Source: Prorocentrum cordatum
Taxonomy: Eukaryota; Sar; Dinophyceae; Prorocentrales; Prorocentraceae
Direction of reading: 5' to 3'
Length of the DNA stretch: 64,000 bases
Assembly: GCA_963575745.1 (NCBI GenBank)
Contig: CAUYUJ010021153.1
Span: 61,001-125,000 of the forward strand
Shown here piece by piece: positions 33,114 through 44,784 of this stretch (the first letter of the stretch is position 1; the number at the start of each line of letters is the position of its first letter). The translations under genes and the position numbers were made by a program. Below the pieces are notes generated by a model. That model did no database searches, had not been told where the DNA came from, and saw only the letters and a program-made list of their open reading frames with translations.

Positions 33114-34306
33114 CTGGGCGCCGGCGGTAAACCGTCAACCTTTCTTACCGCCGGGGGACTCGTAGAGCTTCCTGACAATATATAATATGGAAAAAATGCA
33201 GAGAACGAATAGTTTTCAGCCCAAGCGATTTCAGACCTCTCGATGCAACAGCCGAACGCCCCCGATGCTTCTGGATTTTCTTCTTTACGAGTTCTGTAGC
33301 TCTGCTACAGCCCGAGCTCTGTAGCTCTGCTACAGCCCGAGTTACGTGCGTGCATCGACAGCACCTCTCAAGATGACTCTAACAAAACGAACAGTTTGGC
33401 AACCCAGCTCGAGTATCAGACCGAGTTCAGACCTCTGAATGCGACAGACGGACGCGTCTGATGTCTGCGAATCGACTTCTGTGATTACCAGCCCTTCAGC
33501 CCCCCCTACAGCCCGAGTTAAGTGCAGAAAACCGACAGCACCTCTCATAATGACTCGAACAATAATAGTTTCGCGAACTAGTTCAGGCAGCAGACCGAGT
33601 TCCGAGCTCTGCATTCGACAGGCGGACGCGCCTGATGTCTTCGAATCGATTCCAATGACCACCAGCACTGTAGCTCCCCCCCATCCAGCCCGAGTTGAGT
33701 GCAGAAAACCGAGAGCACTTCTCAAGATGACTCGAACAATACGAATAGTTTCGCGATGCTAGATCGAGCAGCAGAGCGATTTCAGAGCTCTAGATTCAAC
33801 AGACAAATGCGACTGATGATTCTGAATCGGTTTCTGTAAATATCACCTCTGTAGTTGTCCTATAGCTCGAGTTAAATACAGAAAACCGAGAGCGTCTGTC
33901 AAGATGACCCGAATAATACGAATAGGTTTGCGGACCTAGCTCGGCTAGCAAACCGAGTTCATACCTCTAGATTGAACAGGCGAACGCGCCTGATCATTCT
34001 GAATCGATTAGCTGTGCTCACCAGCTCTGTAGTTGTCCTGAAGCTCGAGTTATGTTCAGAAAACCGTCATCGCGTGTCGAGATGACCCGAAACGGCCGAT
34101 CCCGCCTGCCTGCTTTTTGGCCGTGAAAGGTACCCGATCGAGCTGAGATCAAGATGGCGAGCGGGAATAAAATCGAATATCATGGGAAAAAATACTAGAG
34201 CTCAAACGAATTGTTGAATTTCGAGAACGGAATTTTCAAACGACCAAAAGTCACCAAAAGGTCCGTCGAGATTTTTCTTGCCAACTAGCTCTCCAGCGCC
34301 CCGGAA
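33114..34306 (+). mobile_element. L-class element W, opened, closing piece lost
   Basis: Head, units and tail to CCCCGGAA (1193 bp). It has a local duplication of GAGCTCTGTAGCTCTGC near 33290-33330. The remaining ~45 bp are absent downstream. Confidence 0.87.
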
Positions 34307-34903
34307 CTGGCGCCGGCGGTGAACCGTCAACCTGGTCACCGCCGGGAACCTCGTAGAGCTCCTTGCACGCGTAAGAATGCTCAGATTCAAAAGACCGCTT
34401 CTCAGAGCATTTCTAGAAAAACATCATATTTGAATTTCTCGGTGTCATCGTGACGTCGGTTCCTCCAAATGTTTGGATAGTAAAACTGTCTCGTAAGAGC
34501 TGAGCTGCTCGAAGAATAAAGTTAAGATACTAATGTTCGGAGTTAAAATCTGCTTTCTCAAAATAAATTGTCAAATATCTTTCAAAAAATTGAAAAACCA
34601 CCCAAAAGTTACCACTTTGTCCTTTCTGGCCGGGTCGACCAATGGCGCCAGCGGTGAACCGTCAACCTGGTCACCGCCGGGAACCTCGTAAAGCTCCTTT
34701 CACGCGTAAGAGTGCTCAGAGTCGCAAGAGAGAGCTTCTGGAAGCATTTCTCGAAAAAGGGAAAAATCATGTTTTTCGTGTCGACATGAAGATGGCTCCG
34801 CCAAGTGTTTCGATAGTAAAAGTGCGCCTACAGAGCTCATACTAAGACAGAGAGGCCCTCATAGTCGTTTACAGGTGCGAAAAATCTGCTTTCTCAAAAT
34901 GAA

Positions 34904-35240
34904 CTGGCGCCGGCGGTGAACCGTCAACCTAGTCACCGCCGGGAACCTCGTAGAGCTCCTTACACTGGTAAGAGTGCTGAGAATCGAAGTAGAGTCAAAA
35001 AATAAAGATTTTTCGGAAATCTTCATTTTCGATTTTTTCGATGTTCATATTCGCTCAGTCCCAGGAAGTCAACTCTCAAGAAAATGTATCGGCAGAGCTG
35101 AGCTGCTGTCAGAGCGGAGTTCATATGCCAATGCTCGGCGTAAAAATCTGCTTTCTCAAAATGAATGGTCAAATATCTTTCAAATCTGCGCAAAACCGAC
35201 CCAAAGTCACCACTTTGTCCTTTCTGGTCGGGTCGACCAA
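34904..35240 (+). mobile_element. S-class element Z, opened inside Y
   Basis: 337 bp from CTGGCGCC to the tail site GACCAA. The body is a diverged subtype (TTCATATTCGCTCAGTC) shared with 51626-51959. Closing piece lost or merged with that of BB. Confidence 0.85.
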
Positions 35241-36372
35241 CTGGGCGCCGGCGGTAAACCGTCAACCTTTCTTACCGCCGGGGGACTCGTAGAGCTTCCT
35301 GACTATATATAATGTCGGAAAAAAAATAGAGAACGAATAGTTTTTCAGCCCGAGCGATTTCAGACCTCTCGATGCAACAGCCAAACGCCCCCCGATGCTT
35401 CTGGATTGTCTTCTGCCCGAGCTCTGTAGCTCTGCTACAGCCCGAGTTACGTGCGTCAATCGACAGCACCTCTCAAGATGACTCGAACAAAACGAATAGT
35501 TTGGCAAACCCAGCTCGAGTATCAGACCGAGTTCAGATCTCTGAATGCGACAGGCGGATGCGTCTGATGTCTCCGAATCGATTCCTGTGATTACCCGCCC
35601 TGCAGCCCCCCTACAGCCCGAGTTAAGTGCAGAAAGCCGACAGCACCTCTCAGGATGACTCGAACAATACGAACAGTTTCGCGGACCGAGTTCGGGCAGC
35701 AGACCGAGTTCCGAGCTCTGGATTCCACAGACGGACGCGTCTGATGTCTCCAAATCGATTGCTGTCACCACCAGCACTCTAGCCCCCCTACAGCGCGAGT
35801 TTTGCGCAGAAAACCGACAGCACCTCTCAAGATGACTCGAACAATACAAACAGTTTCGCGATTCTGGATCGGGCAGAAGACCGAATTCAGAGCTCTGGAT
35901 TCAACAGACAAACGCCACTGACGATTATGAATCGGTTTCTGTAAGCATCAGCCCTGTAGCTGTCCTATATATAGCTCGAGTTAAGTACAGAAAACCGAGA
36001 GCGCCTGTCAAGATGACTCGAATAATACGAATAGCTTTGCGGACCTAGCTCGGCTAGCAGACCGTTTTCAGACCTCTGGTTGGAACAGCCGACGCGCCCG
36101 ATCATTCTGAATCGATTAGGTGTGCTTACCAGCTCTGTAGCTGTCCTATATCTCGAGTTAAGTTCAGTATAACGACAGCGCGAATCAAGATGACTCGAAA
36201 CGGTCGATCCCCCGCATTTTGGCAGTAAAAGGTACCCGATCGAGCTGAGATCCAAATGGCGAGCGCACATAAGATCGAATATCACGGGAAAAATACTAGA
36301 GCTCTAACGAATGGTTGAATTTCGAGAACAAAAATTTCAACCGACCAAAATTCCTCAAAATGTCCGTCGAGA
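35241..36372 (+). mobile_element. L-class element AA, opened, tail cut
   Basis: Head through tail to TGTCCGTCGAGA (1132 bp), where BB enters. The remainder (TTTTTCTTGCC...) is missing downstream. Confidence 0.87.
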
Positions 36373-36770
36373 CTGGCGCCGGCGGTGAAACGTCAACCTG
36401 GTCACCACCGGGAACCTCGTAGAGCTTCTTGCACGCGTAAGAGTGCTCGGTTTAAAAGCAGAGAGCTTCTCAGACCATTTTTAGAAAAACGTCATATTTG
36501 CATTTCTCGGTCTCAAGGTGATGTCGGTTCCTCCAAATGTTTGGATGGTAAAGCTCTCTCGAACGAGCTGAGCTGCTCGCAGAAGAGAGTTAAGGTACTA
36601 ATGCTCGGAGTGAAAATCTGCTTTCTCAAAATGGATTGCAAAATATCTTTCAAATTTTGGCAAAACAGACCGAAAGTTATCACTTTGTCCTTTCTGGCCC
36701 GGTCGCCAAACTAGCACCACCCGCGCCGGAATTCCTCTGGCTGATCGATGCCGAAGAGCTCTACGAGGTA
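36373..36770 (+). mobile_element. S-class element BB, apparently uninterrupted (398 bp)
   Basis: TGA head, full body, tail closing CTACGAGGTA. The length equals the S standard. Its last 61 bp could equally be Z's, if recombination between identical tails removed the intervening L remainder. Confidence 0.88.
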
Positions 36771-37241
36771 TTGTCAAATATCTTCAAAAACAAAAACAAA
36801 AAAAAAAAAAAAAAAAAAAAAAACTTTGGTTTTTTGGCCGGGTCGACCAGCGCCGGAATTCCTCCAGCTCATCGATGCCGAAGAGCTCTACGAGGTACTA
36901 GCTCCACCCCGAGCCGGAATTCCTCTAGCTCATCGATAACGAAGAGATCTACGAGGTATTCCTCTTAGCTCTTTGCTGAAGAGCCCTACGAGGTACCTCG
37001 TAGATCTTCCGCATCGATGAGCTAGAGGAATTCCGGCGTGGGGTGGAGCTAGTTGGTCGGCCCGACCAGAAAAGAAGATGTGATAACTTTCGGTCGGTTT
37101 TGCGAAAATTTGAAAGTTGTTTGACAATTCATTTTAAGAAATCAGTTTTTTACTCCGAGCATCAGTATCTTGATTTTTTTCTGCGAGCAGCTCAGCTCGT
37201 TCGTTTCTATCCAAACACTGGGCGCCGGCGGTAAACCGTCA

Positions 37242-37250
37242 ACCTTCGTT
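37242..37250 (+). repeat. LINE fragment target-site duplication, left copy
   Basis: ACCTTCGTT, equal to 37544-37552, in the hairpin loop of CC. An uninterrupted loop of this type is at about 50480. Confidence 0.88.
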
Positions 37251-37543
37251 TTTTGCGTCTTTGCTGGGACCGTCTTGGCCACTAAGGCCAGGTCCAACAA
37301 AGTATCAGGCGAAACAGAGCCTCTTATTTATCACGCAAGCAGTCAGCTCCTATACCACACAGCGAAGCTGTAGGAATAAAGAGAACCACATGCCCGCAAT
37401 GACACAATCAAACGCAAAGCGCACAAAAGACAAACGAATGAGTCAATGAACAGCGAAGCTGTTGGAATAAATAGGAACACAGAAACAGATGAGAGACCTT
37501 CGTTACCACCTTCGTTCGTGGAACGGAACACATGAACAGGAAC
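37251..37543 (-). mobile_element. LINE 3'-end fragment, 293 bp
   Basis: Nearly the same as 28361-28600 (GCGTCTTTGCTGGGACCG, GGCCACTAAGGCC, CACGCAAGCAGTCAGC, CAGCGAAGCTG). Non-coding. Near its 5' end there is an extra ACCTTCGTTACC at 37496, so three copies of the target word occur here. Confidence 0.88.
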
Positions 37544-37552
37544 ACCTTCGTT
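37544..37552 (+). repeat. LINE fragment target-site duplication, right copy
   Basis: ACCTTCGTT, continuing into the right hairpin arm TTACCGCCGGGGG. Confidence 0.88.
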
Positions 37553-38899
37553 ACCGCCGGGGGACTCGTAGAGCTTCCTGACAGCATATAATGTCGAAAA
37601 AAATTGAACTGATGAAAAAGTTTTTCAGCCCAAGCAATTTCAGACCTCTCCGATCTAACAGCCGAACGCCCCCGATGCTTCTGGATTCTCTACTGTACGA
37701 GCTCTGTAGCTCTCCTACAGCCCGAGTTACGTGCGTAAATCGACAGCACCTCTCAAGATGACTCGAACAACACGAATTGTTTGGCAAACCTAGCTCGAGT
37801 ATCAGACCGAGTTCAGACCTCTGCATGCGACAGGCAGACGCGTCTGATGTCTCCGAGTCGATTCCTGTGATTACCAGCCCTGCAGCCCCCCCTACAGCCC
37901 GAGTTAAGTGCAGGAAACCGACAGCACCTCTCAGGATCACTCGAACAATACGAATAGTTTCGCGGACCTAGTTCGGGCAGCAGACAGAGTTCGGAGCTCT
38001 GGATTGGATAGCCGGACGCGTCTGATGTCTCTGAATCGATTCCAGTGATTACCAGCCATGCAGCCCCCCCACAGCCCGAGTTGAGTGCAGAGAACCGACA
38101 GCATCTCTCAAGATGACTCGACCAATACGAATAGTTTCGCGATTCTGGATCGGGCAGCAGACCGAGTTCAGAGCATTGGACAGAGAACGGCCACTGATGA
38201 TTCTGAATCAGATTCTGTACGTATCAGCTCTGTAGCTGTCCTGTAGCTCGAGTTAAGTACAGAAAATCGAGAGCGTCTGTCAAGATGACTCGAATAATAC
38301 GAATAGGTTTGCGGACCTAGCTCGGCTAGCAGACCGAGTTCAGACCTCTGGGTTCAACGGGCGAACGCGCCTGACCATTCTGAATCGATTAGCTGTGCTT
38401 ACCAGCTCTGTAGCTGTTCTAAAGCTCGAGTTATCTTGAGAAAACCAACAGCGCGTGACAAGATGACCCGAAACGGTCGATCCCGCCTGGACGCTCTTTG
38501 GCAGTAAAAGGTACCCGATCGAGCTGAGATCAAGATGACGAGCGGGAGTAAGATCGAATATCACGGGAAAAAATACTAGAGCTCTAACGAATTTTTGAAT
38601 TTCGAAAACAAAATTTTCAACCGACCAAAATTCCTCAAAATGCCCGTCGAGATTTTTCTTGCCAACTAGCTCTCCAGCGCCCCGGAATTACTCTTAAGCT
38701 TCCAGCAACATCTTGCTGAGGGAAGCTCTAAGAGTTATTTGGAGGAACCGAAGTATCGTTCACACCGAGAAATGCAATTATAATGTTTTTCTAGATATGC
38801 TCTAAGAAGCTCTCTTCAAATCTGAGCACTCTTACGCGTGCAAGGAGCTCTGCGAGGTTCCCGGCGGTGACCAGGTCGACGGTCCACCGCCGGCGCCAG

Positions 38900-38979
38900 T
38901 GCTTGGTGGCGTCCAAAACCCGGAGAGCACTTGGTGGCGTCCAACACCCGGAGAGCAAAGAGACCGTCAGGGAAAGGGA
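38900..38979 (+). repeat. Leading segment of the GC-rich repeat, duplicated
   Basis: CTTGGTGGCGTCCAAAACCC then a second CTTGGTGGCGTCCAACACCC about 30 bp on; same segment as 1377, 15775 and 57288. Cut at GGGAAAGGGA by an L head. Confidence 0.7.
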
Positions 38980-40133
38980 CTGGGCGCCGGCGGTAAACCG
39001 TCAACCTTTGTTACCGCCGGGGGACTCGTAGAGCTTCCTGACAACATGTAATGTCGAAAAAAATTACACAGAACAAATAGTTTCAGCCCAAGCAATTTCA
39101 GACCTCTCGGATGCAACAGCCGAACGCCCCCGATGCTTCTGGATTGTCTTCTGTACGAGCTCTGTAGCTCTCCTACAGCCCGAGTTACGTGCGTAAATCG
39201 ACAGCACCTCTCAAGATGACTCGAACAATACAGATAGTTTGGCAAACCTAGCTCGAGTATCAGACCGAGTTCAGACCTCTGCATACGCGTCTGATGTCTC
39301 TGAATCGATTCCTGTGATTACCAGCCCTGCAGCCCCCCATACAGCCCGAGCTAAGTGCAGGAAACCCACAGCACCTCTCAGGATGACTCGAACAATACGA
39401 ATAGTTTCGCAGATCTAGTTCGGGCAGCTGACAGAGTTCAGAGCTCTGGATTCGACAGGCGGACGCGCCTGAAGTCTGTGAATCGATTCCAGTGATTACC
39501 AGCCATGCAGCCCCCTACAGCCCGAGTTAAGTGCAGAGAACTGACAGCATCTCTCAAGATGACTCGAACAGTACGAATAGTTTCGCGATTCTAGATCGGG
39601 CAGCAGACCGAGTTCAGAGCTCTGGATTCAACAGACAACGGCCACTGATGATTCTGGATCAGATTCTGTACGTATCAGCTATGTAGCTGTCCTGTAGCTC
39701 GAAGTAAGTACAGAAAAACGAGAGCGTCGTCAAGATGACTCGAATAATACGAATAGGTTTGCAGACCTAGCTCGGCTAGCAGACCGAGTTCAGACCTCTG
39801 GGTTCACCAGGCGAACGCGCCTGATCATTCTGAATCGATTAGCTGTGCTTACCAGCTCTGTAGCTGTCCTGAAGCTCGAGTTATCTTGAGAAAACCGTGA
39901 CCGCGTGTGAAGATCACCCGAAACGGCCCCGCCCGTGTGCTTTTTGGCAGTAAAAGGTACCCGATCGAGCTGAGATCAAGATGGCGAGCGGGAATAAGAT
40001 CGAATATCATGGGAAAAAATACTAGAGCTCTAACGAATGGTTGAATTTTGAGAACAAAATTTTCAACCGACCAAAAGTCACCAAAAGGTCCGTCGAGATT
40101 TTTCTTGCCAACTAGCTCTCCAGCGCCCCGGAA
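38980..40133 (+). mobile_element. L-class element DD, tail cut at CCCCGGAA
   Basis: Head with loop CAACCTTTGTT; units near 39070, 39225, 39390, 39565 and 39740; tail from about 39915. 1154 bp to the insertion of EE. Confidence 0.87.
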
Positions 40134-41109
40134 CTGGGCGCCGGCGGTAAACCGTCAACCTTTGTTACCGCCGGGGGACTCGTAGAGCTTCCTGAGAACA
40201 TATAATGTCTAAAAAAATTACACCGAAAAAAATAGTTTTTCAGCCCGAGCAATTTCAGACCTCTCGGATGTAACAGCCGAACGCCCCAGATGCTTCTGGA
40301 TTGTCTTCTGTACCTGTAAATCTTCTATAGCCCGAGTTACGTGCGTAAATCGACAGCACCTCTCAAGATGACTCGAACAATACGAACAGTTTGGCAAATC
40401 TAGCTCGAGTATCAGACCGAGTTCAAACCTCTGCATGGGACAGGCGGACGCGTCTGATGTCTCTGACTCGAATCCTGTGATTACCAGCCATGCAGCCCCC
40501 CCACAGCCCGAGTTGAGTGCAGAGAACCGACAGCATCTCTCAAGATGACTCGACCAATACGAATAGTTTCGCGATTCTGGATCGGGCAGCAGACCGAGTT
40601 CAGAGCTCTGGATTGGACAGAGAACGGCCACTGATGATTCAGAATCAGATTCTGTACGTATCAGCTATGTAGCTGTCCTGTAGCTCGAAGTAAGTACAGA
40701 AAACCCAGAGCGTCTGTCAAGATGACTCGAATAATACGAATAGGCTTGCGGACCTAGCTCGGCCAGCAGACCGAGTTTAGACCTCTGGGTTCAACAGGCG
40801 AACGCGCCTGATCATTCTGCATCGATTAGCTGTGCTTACCAGCTCTGTAGCTGTCCTGAAGCTCGAGTTATCTTGATAAAACCGAAAGCGCGAGATCACT
40901 CGAAACGGCCGATCTCGCCCGTGTGCTTTTTGGCAGTAAAAGGAGATCAAGATGACGAGCGGGAATAAGATCGAATATCATTGGAAAAAATACTAGAGCT
41001 CTAACGAATGGTTGAATTTCGAGAACCAAATTTTCAACCGACAAAAAGTCACCAAAAAAGGTCCGTCGAGATTTTTCTTGCCAACTAGCTCTCCAGCGCC
41101 CCGGAATTA
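40134..41109 (+). mobile_element. L-class element EE, about one unit short
   Basis: 976 bp to the tail site GGAATTA. The second unit changes directly into a third-type unit near 40480. A 20-bp loss in the tail removes ACCCGATCGAGCTG at about 40945. Confidence 0.85.
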
Positions 41110-41448
41110 CTGGCGCCGGCGGTGAACCGTCAACCTGGTCACCGCCGGGAACCTCGTAGAGCTCATTTCACGCGTAAGAGTGCTCGGAGTCGAAAGAGAG
41201 AGAGCTTCTGGAAGCATTTCTCGAAAAAAAGAAAAATTGATTTTTTCGCGTCGACATGAAGATGGTTCCGCCAAGTGTTTTGATAGTAAAAGTGCGCCTA
41301 CAGAGCTCATACTAAGACAGAGAGGCCCTCATAGTCGTTCACAGGTGCGAAAAATCTGCTTTCTCAAAATGAATTGTCAAATATCTTCCAAAAAATTGCA
41401 AAACCACCAGAAAGTTACCACTTTGTCCTTTCTGGCCGGGTCGACCAA
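41110..41448 (+). mobile_element. S-class element FF
   Basis: 339 bp from the TGA-type head to the tail site GACCAA, where GG enters; closing piece not in the window. Confidence 0.87.
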
Positions 41449-43073
41449 CTGGCGCCGGCGGTGAACCGTCAACCTGGTCACCGCCGGGAACCTCGTAGAG
41501 CTCCTTGCACGCGTAAGAGTGCTCAACATCAAAAGAGAAGGCTTCTGGAAGCATTTCTCGGAAAAGAGAAAACATCATTTTTTTCAGGTCGACATAAAGT
41601 TGGTTTCGCCAAGTGTTTTGATAGTAAAACTGCATCTAGAGAGCTCATATTAAGACGCTGAGGCCCTCATAGTCGTCCACAAGTGCGAAAAATCTGCTTT
41701 CTCAAAATAAATGGTCAAATACCTTTCAAATATTCGCAAAACCACCCAAAAGTTGCCACTGGGCGCCGGCGGTAAACCGTCAACCTTTGTTACCGCCGGG
41801 GGACTCGTAGAGCTTCCTGACAATATATAATGTAAGAGAAAAAAAAAAAAGCAGAGAACGAATAGTTTTTCAGCCCGAGCGACTTCAGACCTCTCGATGC
41901 AACAGCCGGACGCCCCCGATGCTTCTGGACTGTCTTCTTTACGAGCTCTGTAGCCCTCCTACAGCCCGAGTTACGTGCGTGAATCGACAGCAGATTCCTG
42001 TGATTACCAGCCCTGCAGCCACCCTACAGCCCGAGTTCAGTGCAGAAAACCAACAGCGACTCTCGAGATGACTCTAACAAAACGAATAGTTTGGCAATCC
42101 AGCTCGAGTATCAAACCGAGTTCAGACCTCTGAATGCGACAGGCGGACGCGTCTGATGTCTGCGAATCGACTCCTGTGATTACCAGCCCTGCAGCCCACC
42201 TACAGCCCGAGTTAAGTGCAGAAAACCGACATCTCTCAGGATGGCTCGAACAATACAATAGTTTCGCGGACCTAGTTCGGGCAGCAGACCGAGTTCCGAG
42301 CTCTGGATCCAACAGGCAGACGCGCCTGATGTCTCCAAATCGATCCCTGTGATCACCAGCACTGTAGCCCCCCTCAGCCCGAGTTGAGTGAAGAAAACCG
42401 AGAGCACTTCTCAAGATCATTCGAACGATACGAACAGGTTGGCGATTCTAGATCGGGCAGCAGACCGAGTTCAGAGCTCTGGATTCGACAGACAAACGCA
42501 ACTGATGATTCTGAATCGGTTTCTGTACGTATCAGCTCTGTAGCTGTCCTACAGCTCGAGTTAAGTACAGAAAACCGAGAGCGCCTGTCAAGATGACTCG
42601 AATAATATGAATAGGTTTGCGGACCTAGCTAGGCTAAGAGACCGAGTTCAGACCTCTGGATTCAACAGGCGAACGCGCCTGATCATTCTACATCGATTAG
42701 CTGTGTTTACCAGCTCTGTAGCTGTCCTAAAGCTCGAGTTATGTGCAGAAAACCATCATAACGTGTCAAGATGACTCGAAACGGCCGATCCCGCCACAGT
42801 GCTTGTCGATAATAATATTCACCCGATCGAGCTGACATCATGATGGCGAGCTGGAATGAGATCGAACATCACGGAAAAGAATACTAGAGCTCTAACGAAT
42901 GTTCAAATTTTGAGAACATAATTTTCAACCGAGCAAAAGTCAGCAAAAGTTCCGTCGAGATTTTTCTTGCCAACTAGCTCTCCAGCGCGCCGGAATTACT
43001 CTTAAGCTTCCAGCAATAACTTGCTAAGGGAAGCTCTACGAGTCACATTGTCCGCCTCAGCCGGGTGGGCCAA
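41449..43073 (+). mobile_element. S-class element GG, split by HH
   Basis: Pieces 41449-41758 (310) and 43046-43073 (28) sum to 338, the standard distance to the tail site, where II enters. Join: AAAGTTGCCA + CATTGTCCGCC. Confidence 0.88.
41759..43045 (+). mobile_element. L-class element HH (1287 bp)
   Basis: Complete; closes CTACGAGTCA. Slightly longer than standard because of a partial extra unit near 41990-42055. The tail has a GTCGATAATAATATTCACC variant. Confidence 0.88.
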
Positions 43074-44135
43074 CTGGGCGCCGGCGGTAAACCGTCAACC
43101 TTTGTTACCGCCGGGGAACTCGTAGAGCTTCCTGACCATACATAATGTCGAATAAATTGTAGAAAACGAACAGTTTTTTGCAGCCTAAGCGATTTCAGAC
43201 CTCTCGATGCAAGACGAACAGCACCTCTCAAAATCACTCGAACAATACAAATAGTTTCACGAATCTAGCTCGAGTATCGTTCAGACCTCTGAATGCAACA
43301 GACGGACCCGCCTGATGTCTTCAGATCGATTCCTGCGATTACTAGCCCTGCAGACCCCTGACAGTGCAGAAAACCGAGAGCACCTCTGAAGACGACTCGA
43401 ACAATACGAATAGTTTCGCGTATCTAGCTTGGGCAGCAGATCGAGTTCAGAGCTCTGAATGCGACAGGCGGACGCGACTGATGTTCCGAATCGGTTCCAG
43501 TGATTACCAACCCCGCAGCCCCCTCACAGTTCGAGTTAAGTGCAGAAAAGGGACAGCACCTCTCAAGATGACTCGAAGAACACGAATAGTTGTGCTGACA
43601 TTCCTCGGGCAGCACACCGAGTTCTGAGCTCTGGATTTGGCAGACGGACGCGCCTGATGTCTCCAAATTGATTCCTGCGAGTAGGAGCCTGTAGGCACCC
43701 TACAGCCCGAGTTAAGTGCAGAAAACTGACAGCACCAAGATGATTCGTATAATACGAACTTTCGCGAACCTAGCTCGTGCAGCACACCGATTTCAGACCT
43801 ATGGATGGGACAGACGAACGCGTCTGATGATTTGCAATCGATTTCTGTGATAATCAGCTCTGTAGCTGTCCTGTATCTCGACTTAAGTCCAATATACCGA
43901 GAGCGCGTATCAAGATGACTCGAAACGGCCGATCCCGCTACAGTCCTTTTCGATAGTAATATTCAACCGAGCTGAGATCCAGATGGCGAGCGGGAAAAAG
44001 ATCGAATATCACGGGAAAAAATACTAGAGCTGTAACGAATGTTCAAATTTTGAGAACAAAATTTTCAACTGAGCAAAAGTTAGCAAAAGTTCCGTCGAGA
44101 TTTTTCTTGCTTACTAGCTCTCCAGTGCGCCGGCA
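43074..44135 (+). mobile_element. L-class element II, deleted in first unit
   Basis: Head then first unit cut from CTCGATGCAA to GACGAACAGCACC near 43208. Tail cut at GCGCCGGCA. 1062 bp. Confidence 0.83.
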
Positions 44136-44532
44136 CTGGGCGCCGGCGGTAAACCGTCAACCTTGGTTACCGCCGGGAGACTCGTAGAGCTTCCTAGCTC
44201 GACTTAAGTTGAGAAAACCGACAGCACCTACCATTATTCCGACTATTCGACAGGTGGACGCGCCTGATGTCTTCAAATCGATTCATGTGACCACCAGCAC
44301 TGTAGCCCCTCAGCGCGAGTTGAGTGAAGAAAACCGAGAGCACTTCTCAAGATGACTCGACCAATACGAATAGTTAGAGCTCTAACGAATGTTCAAATTT
44401 CGAGAACAAAATTTTCAACCGACCCAAAATCAGCAAAAGTTCCGTCGAGATTTTTCTTGCCAGCTAGCTCTCCAGCGCGCTGGAATTACTCTTAAGCATC
44501 CAGCAACTAGCTAAGGGAAGCTCTACGAGTTA
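44136..44532 (+). mobile_element. L-class deletion derivative JJ (397 bp)
   Basis: Head then GCTTCCTAGCTCGACTTAAG, TTGAGAAAACCGACAGC, one partial unit and the L tail; closes CTACGAGTTA. The same head-body junction occurs at 44569, 47194 and 55629, so this short form itself spread. Confidence 0.83.
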
Positions 44533-44568
44533 AGTTGCCACATTGTCCGCCTCGGCCGGCTGGGCCAA
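44533..44568 (+). repeat. S-class body fragment
   Basis: AGTTGCCACATTGTCCGCC to GGGCCAA, the S stretch just before the tail site. It resembles 43040-43073; KK is inserted after it. Confidence 0.65.
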
Positions 44569-44784
44569 CTGGGCGCTGGCGGTAAACCGTCAACCTTGGT
44601 TACCGCCGGGAGACTCGTAGAGCTTCCTAGCTCGACTTAAGTTGAGAAAACCGACAGCACCTACCAATGTTCCGACTCATAGTGAATATCTTTTGACCTC
44701 TGAATGCGACAGGCGGACGCGTCTGATGTCTGCGAATCGACTCCTGTCATTACCAGCCCTGCAGCTCCCCTACAGCCAGAGTTA
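44569..44784 (+). mobile_element. L-class deletion derivative KK, cut
   Basis: Head GGGCGCTGGCGG with the same CTAGCTCGACTTAAG junction as JJ, then one unit; ends at CCAGAGTTA, where LL enters. Confidence 0.78.

Larger units (their letters stand above)
34643..36897 (+). mobile_element. S-class element Y (388 bp net), with poly(A) expansion
   Basis: Pieces 34643-34903 (261) and 36771-36897 (127). Join: CTCAAAATGAA + TTGTCAAATATC, a body motif intact in many S copies. The second piece contains a run of 26 A at 36798-36823, where others have TTTGGCAAAACC-like sequence, and lacks AACTAGCTCCACCC. Confidence 0.87.
34307..36958 (+). mobile_element. S-class element X (397 bp net)
   Basis: Pieces 34307-34642 (336) and 36898-36958 (61). 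Join: GACCAA + CTAGCTCCACCCC. Contains Y and everything inside it. Confidence 0.9.
31198..36995 (+). mobile_element. S-class element T, composite, contains U and the V-BB nest
   Basis: Pieces 31198-31696, 32757-32778 and 36959-36995 (558 bp). The first piece holds two S-like bodies in series (TCGGTTCGTTC near 31349 and TCGGTTCCTCC near 31510), explaining the excess over 399. Join: GCGCCCGAA + TTCCTCTTAGC. Closes CCTACGAGGTA at 36995. Confidence 0.75.
37218..38737 (+). mobile_element. L-class element CC (1218 bp net) holding a LINE fragment
   Basis: 1520 bp minus the 293-bp LINE fragment and one 9-bp duplication gives 1218 bp. Closes GCTCTAAGAGTTA. Confidence 0.92.
36996..38899 (-). mobile_element. 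Inverted S-class element split by L element CC
   Basis: Minus-strand pieces are 38899-38738 (head, hairpin, GCACGCGTAAGAGTGC in reverse) and 37217-36996 (body end and tail). Join on the plus strand: TCTATCCAAACA + TTTGGAGGAACCG, the S motif TCCAAATGTTTGGATAG in reverse. Net 384 bp. Its head ends ...GGCGCCAG followed by T, the mirror of A|CTGG. Confidence 0.87.

Noticed and set aside
36798-36823. Poly(A) tract as a retroposon tail
   Set aside because: It sits inside the rejoined body of S element Y with S sequence on both sides, and no element ends there; slippage expansion is more likely.
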